Source of the DNA: Acorus gramineus
Taxonomy: Eukaryota > Streptophyta > Magnoliopsida > Acorales > Acoraceae
Direction: 5' to 3'
Assembly: GCA_030737835.1 (NCBI GenBank)
Contig: CM060850.1
Span: 24,283,774 to 24,347,773, forward strand
DNA: 64,000 bases
Made by a program: the position numbers and the translations under genes. A model generated the notes under the pieces. It did not search any database. It saw only the letters and a program-made list of their open reading frames with translations, and was not told the origin of the DNA. Numbering within the stretch: the stretch's first letter is position 1; the number at the start of each line of letters is the position of its first letter. Below, piece by piece: positions 31,891 to 44,000 of this stretch.

Positions 31891-32699
31891 TTCTAGTTTA
31901 TATGAGTAAATATGGATATTTATAATAGCCCTTAGAAAAGAGCATAAAGCTTTTCTAATGTATGCTTCTGGCATGAGACATTATTAATGCATAGATACTC
32001 CATAATTTTAAAATGGCATATGTTGAGATAGGTATCTTCAGTAGACTTCTTCTGGATCTACATGAATACAATGCATCGTTGATACAAAATTTTGTATCTC
32101 TTGATAACATGATATCTGCCCTTCTAATATTATCATTTGCATTAATTAATGTTAAACTCAAAAAATAAGATAAATATGAAAGTAAGAAAAATGGATTTTA
32201 GATAACAAAGAAAAATTATAATTATAAAAATTATAAAAGTCTGATCGTACATCAGGTACGTGACCATATTTTTAAAGCACCAAATACATAACAATCATTT
32301 TTCTTGTGTTAGGGGTTTGTTCTGCAACCCTTTCCCCTTCAATTATACTTTTGTTTAATACCAAATCACTTCTAGTGATTTGAGATATTTTACAAACTCT
32401 ATGATTGTTGTGCTTTCTCAACTATATAAATCATGATCTCATCATTCATGACCACAACTTCCTTGGCGAATATAAAATAAAATACATTTACTTCGGGTAA
32501 TGATGCTATGCCATTGAGTTGAGTTGCATGATATTTTAAAAAAAATCGTTGTTTGGCAACGAGAATATATAAAATTAATGCTCTCAATATTGCTACAACT
32601 GGAGCATATTTGAGGCATAATGGCCGGTGGACCTTTGTCAATGAGGTATTAATCTTTAAATCCTCTTCATTATGATGATGATGGTGAAATCTAATCATA

Positions 32700-33250
32700 A
32701 TTTACATGTTCCTGCTGGGATACATGGATCCTTTTTTTTATTATTATTATTTGGTCCTTCAAGGACCCAAAAAATATATCATATAACTTTTGTTTGGTCC
32801 TACAGGGACACGAACAATCATGATTTGTGTATAGTCCTTCAGGGATAGAACAAAAAAAAAAATAAAATTTTACATGTTCCTGCTGGGATACATGGATCTT
32901 TTTTTTATTATTATTTGGTCCTTCAAGGACCCAAAAAATATATCATATAACTTTTGTTTGGTCCTACAGGGACACGAACAATCATGATTTTTGTATAGTC
33001 CTTCAGGGATAGAACAAAATAAAATTTTACATGATCCTTCAAAGATTCATATAATCATAATTTTTGTACAATCCTTCAGGGATAAAATAAAATAAAATTT
33101 GTATGATCCTTCGATCCATGTAATAATTTTTATAGTCCTTCAGGGATAGAATAAAATTTGCATGGTCTTATTGGAACACATTATTCATAACTTCTACATG
33201 GTCCTTCAGGGATCCATGTAATTACAATTTTTGTATGATCCTATAGGGAC
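32700..33250. repeat. Tandem array built on 'tccttcagggat' in the copia leader
   Basis: A unit of about 170 bp ('tttacatgttcctgctggga' ... 'ggtccttcaaggaccc' ... 'ggtcctacagggacacgaac' ... 'agtccttcagggatagaac') occurs nearly perfectly twice (about 32700-32850 and 32871-33018). It continues to about 33250 as shorter degenerate units with the same 12-base core. It lies downstream of the primer-binding side of the minus-strand element. Confidence 0.85.
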
Positions 33251-33740
33251 ACATGACATTGTAACATTAAAATGAATTTTAAATCAAATATAAATATCAA
33301 ATTAATTGATATTTGTGAGAACTTCTGGTTCTACACATAGATGTATAATATTTAAATTTTAATAAAAGATGACAAACATGAAACAGTTACATGAAAAATA
33401 AATAATCAAATGATAGATGCCGCATACTGTTGCATGAGAAAATTGCATACTAGTTTTCATAAATTAATCATATCATAACATATGTATGGAAAATTTTCAC
33501 GGGGATTGCATGCATGGAAAATAAAATATAGATGTATGCAGTACATCAGATGAAAATAAAAGATAGATGTATACGAGTTCTACACATAATTTGCATACGG
33601 TTCCATGCATATTGAAAAAAATTAATCATATGTATGTAGTAGATGATTTACATAAAAATACATAACATCAAGGGGGAGTATATTTTTGATATAGATCATT
33701 AAGAACCCACCGAATACAAACCTTTCTCTTTAACAAAGAG

Positions 33741-33758
33741 CTTCTCGTGCTGATAACG
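33741..33758 (-). other. Primer-binding-like site of the copia element
   Basis: Directly inside the 5' LTR, the minus strand reads CGTTATCAGCACGAGAAG. The 'TATCAGCACGAG' word is in the position of a tRNA primer-binding site. The exact tRNA partner was not determined. Confidence 0.45.
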
Positions 33759-34053
33759 TGTTGTAAACTAAATAGAATATGATATATAAGAGTATAAACA
33801 AAGCACACAAGTATATAGAGAAGAGAAGTAGAGAGAGATTCTTATTCACTATTTTGTTGGTTTTTGGAATACATGAGAAACCCCTCTATTTATAGGGTAC
33901 ATAGAGGAATCCCAAAGGTGGTGAGTTACAAGTCTATAGAGGTGAGGGGGAGATAGTGGGGTAATTAAGATAGGAGGGTTATGGAGTTGAATGAGGGGGT
34001 TATAGAGTTGAAGAGTGGAGGAGGTTATGGGTTAGAGAAGTGGTGGTTATCCA
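33759..34053 (-). repeat. Right (5') LTR of the minus-strand copia element, end-truncated
   Basis: Matches 28582-28893 from TGTTGTAAAC up to 'gtggttatcca', then departs. The terminal 'ccatattcacaaca' of the other LTR is missing, so U3 is shortened at its outermost end. Confidence 0.88.
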
Positions 34054-34090
34054 ATCGATTAAATCTATATTTATTTTTGCATCTGAAAAA

Positions 34091-34093
34091 TGG

Positions 34094-34119
<26 letters not shown>
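34091..34119. repeat. (TGG)n microsatellite
   Basis: Nine to ten perfect TGG triplets. Confidence 0.95.
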
Positions 34120-34124
<5 letters not shown>

Positions 34125-34239
34125 GCTTTGAGAGGGTGCATCGGTTCTGAAGTGACATGTTTAGGCCTGATTGTAGTTCACATAAGTTTTGATTTTTTTT
34201 GAAGTATATAATTAGTTAATGTAGTGTATTTTTTTTATG

Positions 34240-35600
34240 AGTGGTGATACTCAGGCCCCAAAATATAAGTCTCACTAACAAACCTCATGAGGTGTCATCA
34301 CCTTATTGATTGTTATTAGTTGACTTGTTGACTTTTTAAAAATGATAAAATGGCAAAATACAAATATGCCCTTCATTAAAAATCTCTCTCATTAATCCAA
34401 ATCCTTCCATTTTCTTTATTCAGTTATTACCTTTCTTTGTGAATCTTGAAATCCATTTAACCATTTCAAATTTTGAATTTTAAAATCCTTACTTAAATTA
34501 CAATTGAACCTAAATTACACTAAAAAAGTTGGATATTTATTGTATTCAAATTTAAATAAAAAAACACATATGGTTACTATATAAATTAGTTACATCAAAT
34601 ACATTTATTAAATATTTACATCTCTCACAACGATTTGTTACATTTACATCAGAACTGTTACATTTATATAAATATAACAAACAATTTCATTTTCCTACCT
34701 AAATATTTTACATTCCATGCAATGTTTAAACAATTTAGAAACAGATTATATTTTCAATAGTCAGTTACATTTTATAGAAAATGTCAAACACTTTTTATTG
34801 TGTGATACATTTAACAAACATATGTATTTGACTGTTACAGTAATAAATGTAACAAATATAAATTACTATTTACATTGAAACAAATGCAATACACGAATGA
34901 ATGTTACATTCATAAATGTAACAAATATAAATCAATACATGCATGCGGTTGACTGTTACATTTACGAATGTAACAAAAATAATACATATTTTAAAAATTA
35001 CATTGTCAATAATGTAGCAGTAACATCAAACAAACTACTCATATATAAAATGTAACGATATCGAGTGTTACATTTAGATATTGAAACAAAAACAAATCAA
35101 AATGTGATAAATGACATTCAATACATGAAAAAAAAGTGTGTTTAAATATTTTAAACAAAAAGCAAAACACAATTTTTTACGAATCTAATAATGTCAAACC
35201 TGATCCGAGAGACATTGATGTGAGATCCAAATCGAAAAGAAAAAAAACGATTTCGTGCCTTCTCCTCAAAAATAGAATTTTTGATTTGCTCCCATGTATT
35301 CTTCATAAACAAAATCAATTCCGTAATGCAAAACCTCCTCATTTTGCATACAAGACAGATTTTCAATTGTTTCAACATCAATGGTTTCTCCGGTCCCTCT
35401 CAAATATTATTGCAAGATTTTAAGAATCCATTAATGATGAATAAATACAAAATTTTCAGAATTAAATGATACTCCACAATCATAGGGATACATGTTAAGG
35501 TAGTTATCAAGTAAATGGTATAATAGACAATGTACACTTGCCACATCATGGGGCCTGTGATGGGGCCTGAAAAATTGGGGCCTAGGAATCATTATTGTTT
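34240..35600. mobile_element. Terminal-inverted-repeat element, possibly Mutator-like
   Basis: The left end 'gtgatactcaggcccca' and the reverse complement of the right end 'atgattcctaggcccca' match at the shared 'aggcccca' core and several outer bases. T-rich direct repeats (TTTTTTTTAT) abut both sides but are low in complexity. The interior is AT-rich with many 'tgttacattta' / 'aatgtaac' words and no convincing protein. Confidence 0.4.
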
Positions 35601-35605
35601 TTTTA

Positions 35606-36632
35606 TAGGATTATTTAGTTTTCACCCTCTATAAAACAAGTAAATTACCCCTAAAAAAAGTGATTTTATTATAAACTCACAAAATTATTACATCTTATTA
35701 AAAAACCTCAAATCATTTAAGGTTATTTAGTTTTTGTCCCTCCTAAATAGATTAATTATTAAAAAAACCCTCAAAAAAATTATTATTATTATTATTATAA
35801 GATCCTTTAAAATTTTTGGATTGCCTTCACGGAAAATCCAGACGTCTTCTCTTATTGAAACCCTTAAAAAAATGATTTATAGATAAAATTATATCATTAA
35901 ATGTGGGGTTTTTATTCCACTACAGCTATTTAATCCAAATGATCCATCTATTAAATATAAGTAGATTGTGGTTTATTTCGACATTTATTTTATCTATATG
36001 TGTGTGTGTGTGTATATATAATATGGTATGATTGGTAAAAAGTTAATATGATTGATACATAAAGGTATGAAATGATTCAAAATGGAATAAAATAACATGA
36101 TTTTGTACTAACTAATCATATTATTCTATACATATTATACCAATCATGTTATTATAAGATCCTTTAAAAATTTCTGCATTGCCTTTGCAAAAAATCTAGA
36201 CGTCTCTTCTCTTATTGAAACCCTTAAAAAATTGATTTATAGACAAAATTATATCATTAAATGTGGGGTTTTTATTCCATTACAGCTATTTAATCCAAAT
36301 GATTCACCTATCAAATATCAGTAGATTATAGTTTATTTTGACATTTATTTTATCTATATGTGTGTGTATATATATATAATATGGTATGATTGGTAAAAAG
36401 TTAATACCATTGATACATAATGGTATGAAATAGTTCAAAATGGAATGAAATACATGATTGGTATAATATGATATAGAATAGTATGATTAGTTAGTACAAA
36501 ATGGTAAAATGGTATGGATGATATTACATCATACGAAATGGTCCGAATTTTGTAATAATTTTAAGAAATGGTATGGATGGGGTTTTAAATAATTTGTCTA
36601 TTTGAAAGGGGGTGGAAACTAAATAATAATGT
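35606..36632. mobile_element. Terminal-inverted-repeat element with an internal 355-bp tandem duplication
   Basis: The left end 'attatttagttttcaccctc' is mirrored by 'gggggtggaaactaaataat' on the right. Inside, a unit starting 'tataagatccttta' occurs at about 35797 and again at about 36152 ('gacgtct', 'cttattgaaacccttaaaaa', 'aaatgtggggtttttattcc', 'atatggtatgattggtaaaa'). The segment at about 36090-36145 is also inverted at about 36456-36510. A (TG)n/(TA)n microsatellite sits in each unit. No protein is encoded. Confidence 0.6.
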
Positions 36633-37064
36633 GTTTAAGAGGGTGCATCAATTGTGAAGTGACAAATGTTTAGGCCTGTTTATTGGTCACAAAAGTTTAT
36701 TTGAAGTATATAATTAGTTAATGTAGTGCATTTTTTTTTTCATAATGGAATGTATATTCGGATAGTGAGATATATATTATATTAGATGATTTCCTACATT
36801 TAGGGGTTACAAAATGGACTCTATTATCAATGCCCTTCCAATATGGCAGGGACCCTTTTGTTCGAGGAATGCCATTACATGAGGTCCTAATTTAAATCCC
36901 CATGTGCACTTTGAAATCTCTAATAATGTATATCTATTATTTACTTATTAAAGGAAAATGAACACAACTTTTTCATTTCGATGACTCTCTCACGAATTTA
37001 ACAATTAACTGTATCCTATTTATTCAAATTTTAAGATTCCAAATCATAAATATATTTTAAATAA

Positions 37065-37965
37065 GGGTAATTTACACTTTTAGCCCCCTTAAAATGAATA
37101 TTGGCAAAAATAGCCCCGCTCATCGAATATTTATAAAAACTAGCCCCGTTGACCCGGTCAGTGCTGACGTGCCTTTTTTTTTTTTTTTGAATTTTTGTAC
37201 TGAATACGGATTATATATAATTAGTCTCTAGTACAAATTTTCAGAATACTGGAGACGGATTATATATAATCAATTTTCAATACAAATTTTCAGAAACCCT
37301 GTGAAAACACTGGAGACGGATTATATATAATCAGTCTCCAGTGCATATCTACCTTAGTGTTTTTTTTCTTTTGTTTTTGTTTATTATATAAATTGATGGT
37401 TTTCTCAAACACAAATATGAAAATGCATTGATAATTAACATCTGTTAAGTCTCATAAATACAATCATCTAAAAAATTTCATAAATCATTTCTTTTTAAAT
37501 TTGGCATCTACATCAGATGGTATATCTTGATGCCATCCAAATTAAACATGTATATCTCGTGACATAGTGAATAGGGGTGGTGTGATTGTATTTATGAGAC
37601 TTAAGTTTTATTTCATTTAAGTTGTTTCTTATATGTGTGTTTGAGCAAGATTTTTATATTCGTGTTTGAAAAAACTATCAATTTATATAACAAACAAAAA
37701 AAAAGAAAAAAAAACATTTAAGATAGAAATGCACTGGAGACTGATTATATCTAATCCGTCTCCAGTGTTTTCATAGGGGCTCTGAAAATTTGTACTGGAG
37801 ACTGATTATATATAATCCGTCTCCAGTACAAAAATTAAAAAAAAAAGGTCAGCGCTGACATGACAACTCTGATCGGATCAACGAAGCTAGTTTTTGCTAA
37901 TATTCGATAGGCGGGGTTATTTTTGTGAATTTTTATTTTTATGGGGTTAAAAGTGCTAATTACCC
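37065..37965. mobile_element. Mutator-like non-autonomous element with exact 9-bp target duplication and palindromic subterminal repeats
   Basis: The left end GGGTAATTTACACTTTTAGC and the inverted right end GGGTAATTAGCACTTTTAAC match closely. Both ends are flanked by TTTAAATAA (37056-37064 and 37966-37974), the 9-bp duplication typical of Mutator-like insertion. The inverted similarity extends over about 280 bp per side. Each arm carries units of the form 'actggagac(g/t)gattata' joined to their own inverse, so each unit is itself a hairpin. The centre (about 37370-37720) is AT-rich and non-coding. Confidence 0.85.
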
Positions 37966-38810
37966 TTTAAATAATTCAAAAATAAGTCATATCAATGTGT
38001 AGCCATAAACCCCTAATTTATTGGTTATTCAATAAAATGAGGTACCACACCAATAATGAAAAATTGTGGGATTCATGAGGTTATTCATAATGAAGCTCAA
38101 CATATCCCAATTGTGGAAGTTACTTCACTAGATCAAGAACAGAGAAAAGACTTTCTGTATCACATGATCATAGAGTTTATCTTGTAGTGTCATTATGAAT
38201 CCCAAGTATGTAACTTTTGAAACTCTTATCTCTTGTTTGTTTTTCTTCATGGAGCCAATAAATAGAAGGGTTTTATCACGTATTCAATAGAATATAGGCC
38301 ATCAAGACAGTCGCCTCGAGCCCTCAATATCTCCAAAAAAAATGATCTTTCATTTTCTATATTAATGAGATTTCTTTTATGTTATTTTTAGATTTTTATT
38401 TTTTAAAGCTTATCAATTTCTTTGTTTATTTATCTTCTTCGATCTTATTTTATTTGGATTTGTTTTATTCAAGATATATTTAAAATAAATTTTAAGATCT
38501 AATTTTAAAATTTATTCAAAAAATTTATACGATGTAATCATGATTTATGAAGAAAGTGCCTCATTTTAAAAAAATTTCTTACGCCCCAACTAATTTGCTA
38601 CTTCTGGCATTCAAATGCCAACAATTGAGAATAAATTCTCTGTACTTCATTCACTCACTGTGTGTGTTTGATTTGTTTATATTTTGTGTAATTTATGAAT
38701 AATGTTAGGGACAGCCACAAGTGCAGTCCCACAAACAATTCTAGCATATTTTAATTTTTAAAAATAATAAACATTGTTTAATGAAATATATGTTTTGCTG
38801 AAGATTAAAT

Positions 38811-39452
38811 AGGAAAAACGACTAACAAAAGTCTCCTAAAAGTTAAAAATACCAAAATCACCACTCTTTAAAATTATACTTAAAAAATTCTCATTTCACA
38901 ATTTTGGAAACATAAAATACTAACCTACCCTTCTGTAATTAGATCTTTAGCATATTCCATATCTTTTAATTTTGTTAAAATATTTCTTCTTAATTTTGTT
39001 AATGTATTTCATATATTCTCTCATGCAATTTTTTTTTTTATATTCTAGATTCTTTGTGGTTGTGTGGATTTTGTGAGATATGTGTAATATAATTTGAGTT
39101 TTTTTTATGATAAACTTCATTGAATGTTGATGCTTTAAAAAATAAATAACTATGTAATAATGACGCCTTTAAAATATGTGAATAGCCAAACAAATATATC
39201 ATAACATAACCTCTAAGGGGATTGATTTGGGTCATATAGAGAGAGACTGTTGTTTTGTAGGAAATATATATTTTTGGTGTGGAATAACCTAACAAGGGTT
39301 AGAGAGGAATGTTAAGGATCTAATTATATAAGAGTAGATTAGTCTTTTGTATTTTTAAAATTGTGAAATGAGACATTTTTAGGTATAATTTAAAAAGTGT
39401 CTGATTTGTGTATTTTTAAATTTTAGGAGATTGTTTTTGTCATTTTCTCAAT
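38811..39452. mobile_element. Long terminal-inverted-repeat MITE (about 140-bp arms)
   Basis: Left arm 38811-38950 ('gtctcctaaaa', 'tctcatttcacaatttt', 'aattagatcttta') matches the reverse complement of 39300-39452 ('atctcctaaaa', 'tctcatttcacaatttt', 'aattagatcctta') in order. No clear target duplication was found and no protein is encoded. Confidence 0.7.
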
Positions 39453-39681
39453 TATATATAACCATTTCGAATGGAATGGATTGATTTTTAACAAATTTAA
39501 AAATTAACAAGATATGTACATTATCAAAGGAGATATATATCACACTGAATAGTTAATGAGATATATATGACTGTACTTAAGGTTATAAAAAAATAATTCA
39601 ATTCTTACTTCTCTTCATATCAGAGAGCATCGCAAATCAAAATAGCTCTTGATGGGTCCGGATCCAATCAATATTGGTTTT

Positions 39682-39956
39682 GGTTAGTCTTATCAGTATT
39701 GAACTGCACAACCTATAAATCGAACCACACAGCTTAGGAATTAAACTGCATAACCAATTGTTAGGTAAATTATTGAGTACATATTCTAATCTCATATTAG
39801 ATTCAATCACTTATTGGATAAAATTTGAATTTTCAAATACTATCATTATTCAATAGAATAGTTGAATATGTACTCAATAATTATCTGTATAATTCAATCC
39901 ATACATTGTGTAGTTTAATTTATAGACATTGCTGTTCATTACTGATAAGACTAACC
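39682..39956. mobile_element. Short fold-back element
   Basis: 'ggttagtcttatcagta' at the left and its inverse 'tactgataagactaacc' at the right enclose about 275 bp. The inner words 'tataaat', 'attattgagtacatattc' also pair in inverted order. Confidence 0.65.
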
Positions 39957-40040
39957 GACGCCACTCCCTAGTAAAGAACCAGGGGCCAAAAAATGGTATA
40001 TAGACAAGTGGGGTCCCCGATCACACTCTCGCTTGCTCCA

Positions 40041-40510
40041 TAGGCCTGTCAATCGGACGGATACGGATTAGATAGATCCATATCCGTATCCGTATCCGAC
40101 GGATATTCCAAAACACATATCCGTATCCGATCTTCAGATCGGATACGGATTCGAATAATATCCGAAATATCCGAACCAGATTAAAATATAAAGAATTTAT
40201 AAAATCTTAAATCCTAACATGGTTCAATAGGTATCCACCAAAGACATAAAAACACAAATCATAATATAACTAAACAAGTATCCAACATGGTTAAATAGGA
40301 TTGTGTTTTGTCCTAGATCATGAACCATTAAATTTTCATCTAAGAGTCAGAAACTAATTCTAACATATATAAATAAAATAACAGTTCGGATACGGATATT
40401 ATTCGGATCAGATATAGCATATATCCGATTCGATCCAAAAATTTTTAGATACGGATAATTTAGTTCGAATATTTTTTCAAATAAGGATTTTCGAATATCA
40501 GATATTTTTT
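40041..40510. mobile_element. hAT-like remnant of the 'TAGGCCTGTCAA' type
   Basis: It starts TAGGCCTGTCAA, the same 12 bases that begin the hAT-like element at 61091, followed by repeated 'ggatacgg' / 'ccgtatcc' words at both margins. The expected inverted right terminus is not seen, so the right end is probably lost. Confidence 0.5.
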
Positions 40511-40849
40511 GTATTTTCATATTTGGATTACTTTACTGCTACCCAACCCACACGGGCCCCTCCCTCTTATCAAAATGATCAAATCACAACCGACCACTCA
40601 TACAATCCCTCCACGCGCAACGCGACAGATTTCAAAATATAAGTTTTCGATTTGTCGCAGATGCCCGCATCCACCAGCACCACCACCTGCTATCCCGCAC
40701 GCTCAACACCCCCCCCCCCCCCCCCTAATTCGGTCAAAAAGTCAATCTTTACCTCCGACATTGGTTCCTGTGCATGACCCTTCTCACATTCTACGTGGCA
40801 CTGACCCCGCCTCCTATTCAAAATTCAAGCATCCGAGGCTCTCTCCAAT

Positions 40850-41081
40850 TATAAACTCTACAATACAACTCTCTCTCTCTCTCTCTCATTAAAGAAAAAA
40901 ACAAAAAAGAAATGCTGCTTTTTTCGAAGATTTCTACGTGGAGATCTTCACCACAGAAGCTGCTTCTCTTCTTCGTCGTTCCCTCCATTTTTATAATCAC
41001 CCACCTCTCACTATAATTCCTTCTCCTTCCGTCCCCAGATCTGGAATTTTATTTTCTTGTTTTTTTTGGTGGGGAGGATCC
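40850..41081 (+). promoter_or_regulatory. Leader of the three-exon plant gene, with (CT)n
   Basis: A (CT)n run (about 40868-40887) lies in a pyrimidine-rich leader. An in-frame upstream ATG at 40938 would add 48 residues. I prefer 41082 because relatives tend to begin close to the 'LRLKDFL' block. Confidence 0.4.
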
Positions 41082-44000
41082 ATGGGAGCGAAGACGGTTG
41101 GGCCATTGAGGCTCAAGGATTTCCTCAACGACGACGAGGCCTTCCGTCCTCCTCCGACGGTCCGGAGCCTTCTCGAGATGGAAATGAACGATCAAGATTG
41201 CGCGAGACCGAGGCTCGACCGTAGCAAATCGACGGCTGCAGCGATGTCCGTCCTTCATAAGGCGGTGACGAGGCTCCTCCGTTTCTCCTCCTCTTCCGCC
41301 GCCATCGGACCTCGGCCGGCTGAGGGGATCCTGCGGCGGAGCTTTTCGCGGAGGCTGAGGAGGAGCTTCTGGAAGGGCATCGGACGGTCGAGATCGTTTC
41401 AGGGGGGTTTAGACGTGGCGGAGGTTAATAAGCCAAACTCACCGGGAGAGAAGCCTAGCCCCACGACTCGTGTCGGTGAGAGGTTCTCGGAGACCGCTAC
41501 CGGCCGAATGCATCCAAAGGTGATCTTCCTGACATCAAATATTTTTTTTCAGTACAAACAAAATTACGTAATGATCCTCCTCTGATTAATATTTTTTTAG
41601 TTGGGCTATGGCTTTCACGAATGCTATTTTAAAGTTTGTCCTTTTGTGTAATTTGTCTTTTTGTTTGGTATTTTTGGTGAAGGGCTGAAGGCAACATATT
41701 ACATATTAGCTACCTACCGAAAAATGTGTTTTTATTCATTTTTTTAATATAATTTTGAAAGTTCTTTACTGAGCCATGGGCGGTTGGGATAAAGCGTTCG
41801 CTTGATGGAATGAGTCTCTATCAACCATTGAATGAGTGGGTCTCACAGTGACATTGAAGAAGCATGTGCAGATGTGTTGTCTACCATTACTGTGTGACCG
41901 TGCCATTCTCTCGCACGCCCATTTAGAAGTACGAAACGATCAATAAAATAGTTGGGTATAATTACACACCGAATCTTTTGATGTATTTGTATATTAAATA
42001 AAGAGAAAAAAATAATTTTATGAGAGAATTTGAAATTCAAAAGTAACTGTTGTACTGGGATTAGCACATTTTTCTGGGTTCATTATATATGTTTGTTTAA
42101 TCCAGCTGTGTTTGCTCTGTTCATTATCGGCATTTGGATTTGACTCTGTCCAAATAACACTTTAGAAGGACTTTTTTTTTTTTATATAGATGAGTTAAAC
42201 CGTTTGTATCTTCTTTTATTTGAATTTTTTTAATCAAAACATATTTTAAATTAACCATAAGGGAACACATTATTATATATTTTTTTGGTGGGATTTACAC
42301 GAATAAATTCTGTCATATTTTCATTGGTTTGAATCAAATTTTTGTCATATATTAAGTTACCAAATCATTTCCCTTCTTAAGTAAGATATTTGTTGAAGAA
42401 TATTGTTTTACAATATTTTATAGCTGTTGTTACACATGTTTTATTTTATAAAATTATATCAATTATCACTCTATGCTGGCATTTTTTATTTTATAATTAT
42501 TTTTTGTTATCTTTTTATGTTAGAGTATTTTTTATTTCATGTGATATAATATATAAATATATAATTGTTTAATAAAATGATATACATTTTTTTATCAAAA
42601 TATATACATCATTATAAGATATTTATTATTTTAAAAAAATTAAAATATGTTGAGACGGTTTGTGAGACTGTTTTTAACATTTCCTTGAAAATATATAATA
42701 CAAAGATTGCAAATAAAAATATAAATCATAATTGCATCTAAACTTTTCACAAATTATCCGTTTCGGTAGGTAAGTGGATTGCGCTGTGAATATATAATGC
42801 ATATGTGCTTTTTCATAACTATCTGCCAGTTAATGATACCCTATTTTTATAACAGCATAGTTGACTTCTTTTACTGTGCTTGTTTGACTTGAAGGTCTCT
42901 TTATCATGTTATAAATATCTTATCCTGTTTCACCGGATTGTTTGGTTGGCTGTGGCCATCCTTTTAGCTTTTATTTCGTATATTTTCATTGAGTGCTTTT
43001 CATGGTTAATTCATCCAAATAGTTTTTATATTTTTTATAAATTAATTAATGCAATTTATTGAGATATGTATTTTGTATGCTTTATTAAATGATGTATATT
43101 ATTTAAAAAAAAAATAAAAACTTGTGTGAATTAGAATTGAAATTGCAAAAAATACTGTACTTAACGTTTATCCATTTTCATTAGGAAGAAAGAAACATTA
43201 CGTGAGATTATTTATTTTCTTTATTTACATAACGTCTCTTAGTCGTGTATCCTTAAAAAAATATGCCTTTAATACGAGAATGTGACTAAAATTGGGGCTG
43301 ATTAGAATCCTCATAAATGTTCATGTTGAATAAGTGAATTATGATATAGAAAAAGGTTTCGGGATGTGATGATGTTCGTTTTGGGCCATGCAACTGAATG
43401 ATATGATGAGAACATTGAATGAATGGATGTGGATCAGCCTGCCACGATGAGATGGGATAACATATCATGTACTATTTCTATTGTTTGTGTCATTATTAAT
43501 ACTAGTTTGAAAACCAAAAAAACAGGAAGAACACGAAGAGAGAGTCATGGAAGTGCAATGCGCATACAAAGAGGAGCAGTTCAGCCCAGTTTCGGTGATG
43601 GATTTTCCCTTTGAAGAAGAACATGAAGAAGGAGCAAGTGATAGAGAAGAAGAGGAGTCTTCCTCACCTTCTTCATTTCAGCAATCCCTGGCCAACATTG
43701 AGAGTATGTTTTCTGCACTTAACATGCTGACATGGGAAACAAGATCATTTGGATTGTTATTCAGCCAAAAAAAAAAAAAATCTCACTGGACTGTTTTGCA
43801 TGAGTGGCTAGTTATTATGAATTGGTTAACCCTTAATGTAAAACAGTTGCACATGTTGTCACCTACTACAAATATTGCTGTTATGGCATGAGCTCACCAA
43901 AAAATGGTCCCTTCCATCTACCACACTGTGGATTGCAAGATTTCTGGACCACCCGCAGTGACCCACCTACACCTCTGATCAAAATAAGAACAAAGTGTTT

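Larger units (their letters stand above)
28582..34056 (-). mobile_element. Ty1/copia LTR retrotransposon, non-autonomous (RT/RNase H kept, gag-PR-INT core absent)
   Basis: Two near-identical LTRs bound about 4.9 kb of internal sequence. Transcription sense is minus: the primer-binding-like site lies beside the right LTR and the polypurine tract beside the left. The pol remnant (29144-31476) holds the integrase C-terminal linker, reverse transcriptase and RNase H. From about 31480 to 33740, where gag, protease and integrase should lie, no such coding sequence is seen. That part holds a decayed second copy of the linker region (31557-31890) and a repeat array. GATTAA flanks the left LTR (28576-28581) and recurs just past the right LTR (34057-34062), a candidate target duplication. 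The right LTR lacks its last dozen or so bases. Confidence 0.85.
34125..36740. repeat. Direct repeats of about 110 bp flanking two inserted elements
   Basis: Bases 34125-34240 ('gagggtgcatc', 'gaagtgaca', 'gtttaggcctg', 'gaagtatataattagttaat', 'gtagtg') recur at about 36633-36740 in the same order and orientation. The two elements described at 34240-36632 lie between the copies. Confidence 0.7.

Noticed and set aside
32700-33250. Regular repeat array resembling a CRISPR layout
   Set aside because: Spacers are themselves repeats, the DNA is plant nuclear, and the array lies inside a retrotransposon.
40938-41081. 48-residue N-terminal extension of the three-exon gene from an upstream in-frame ATG
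   Set aside because: It reads like translated leader (pyrimidine-rich) and precedes the block where family members tend to start; kept only as a note.
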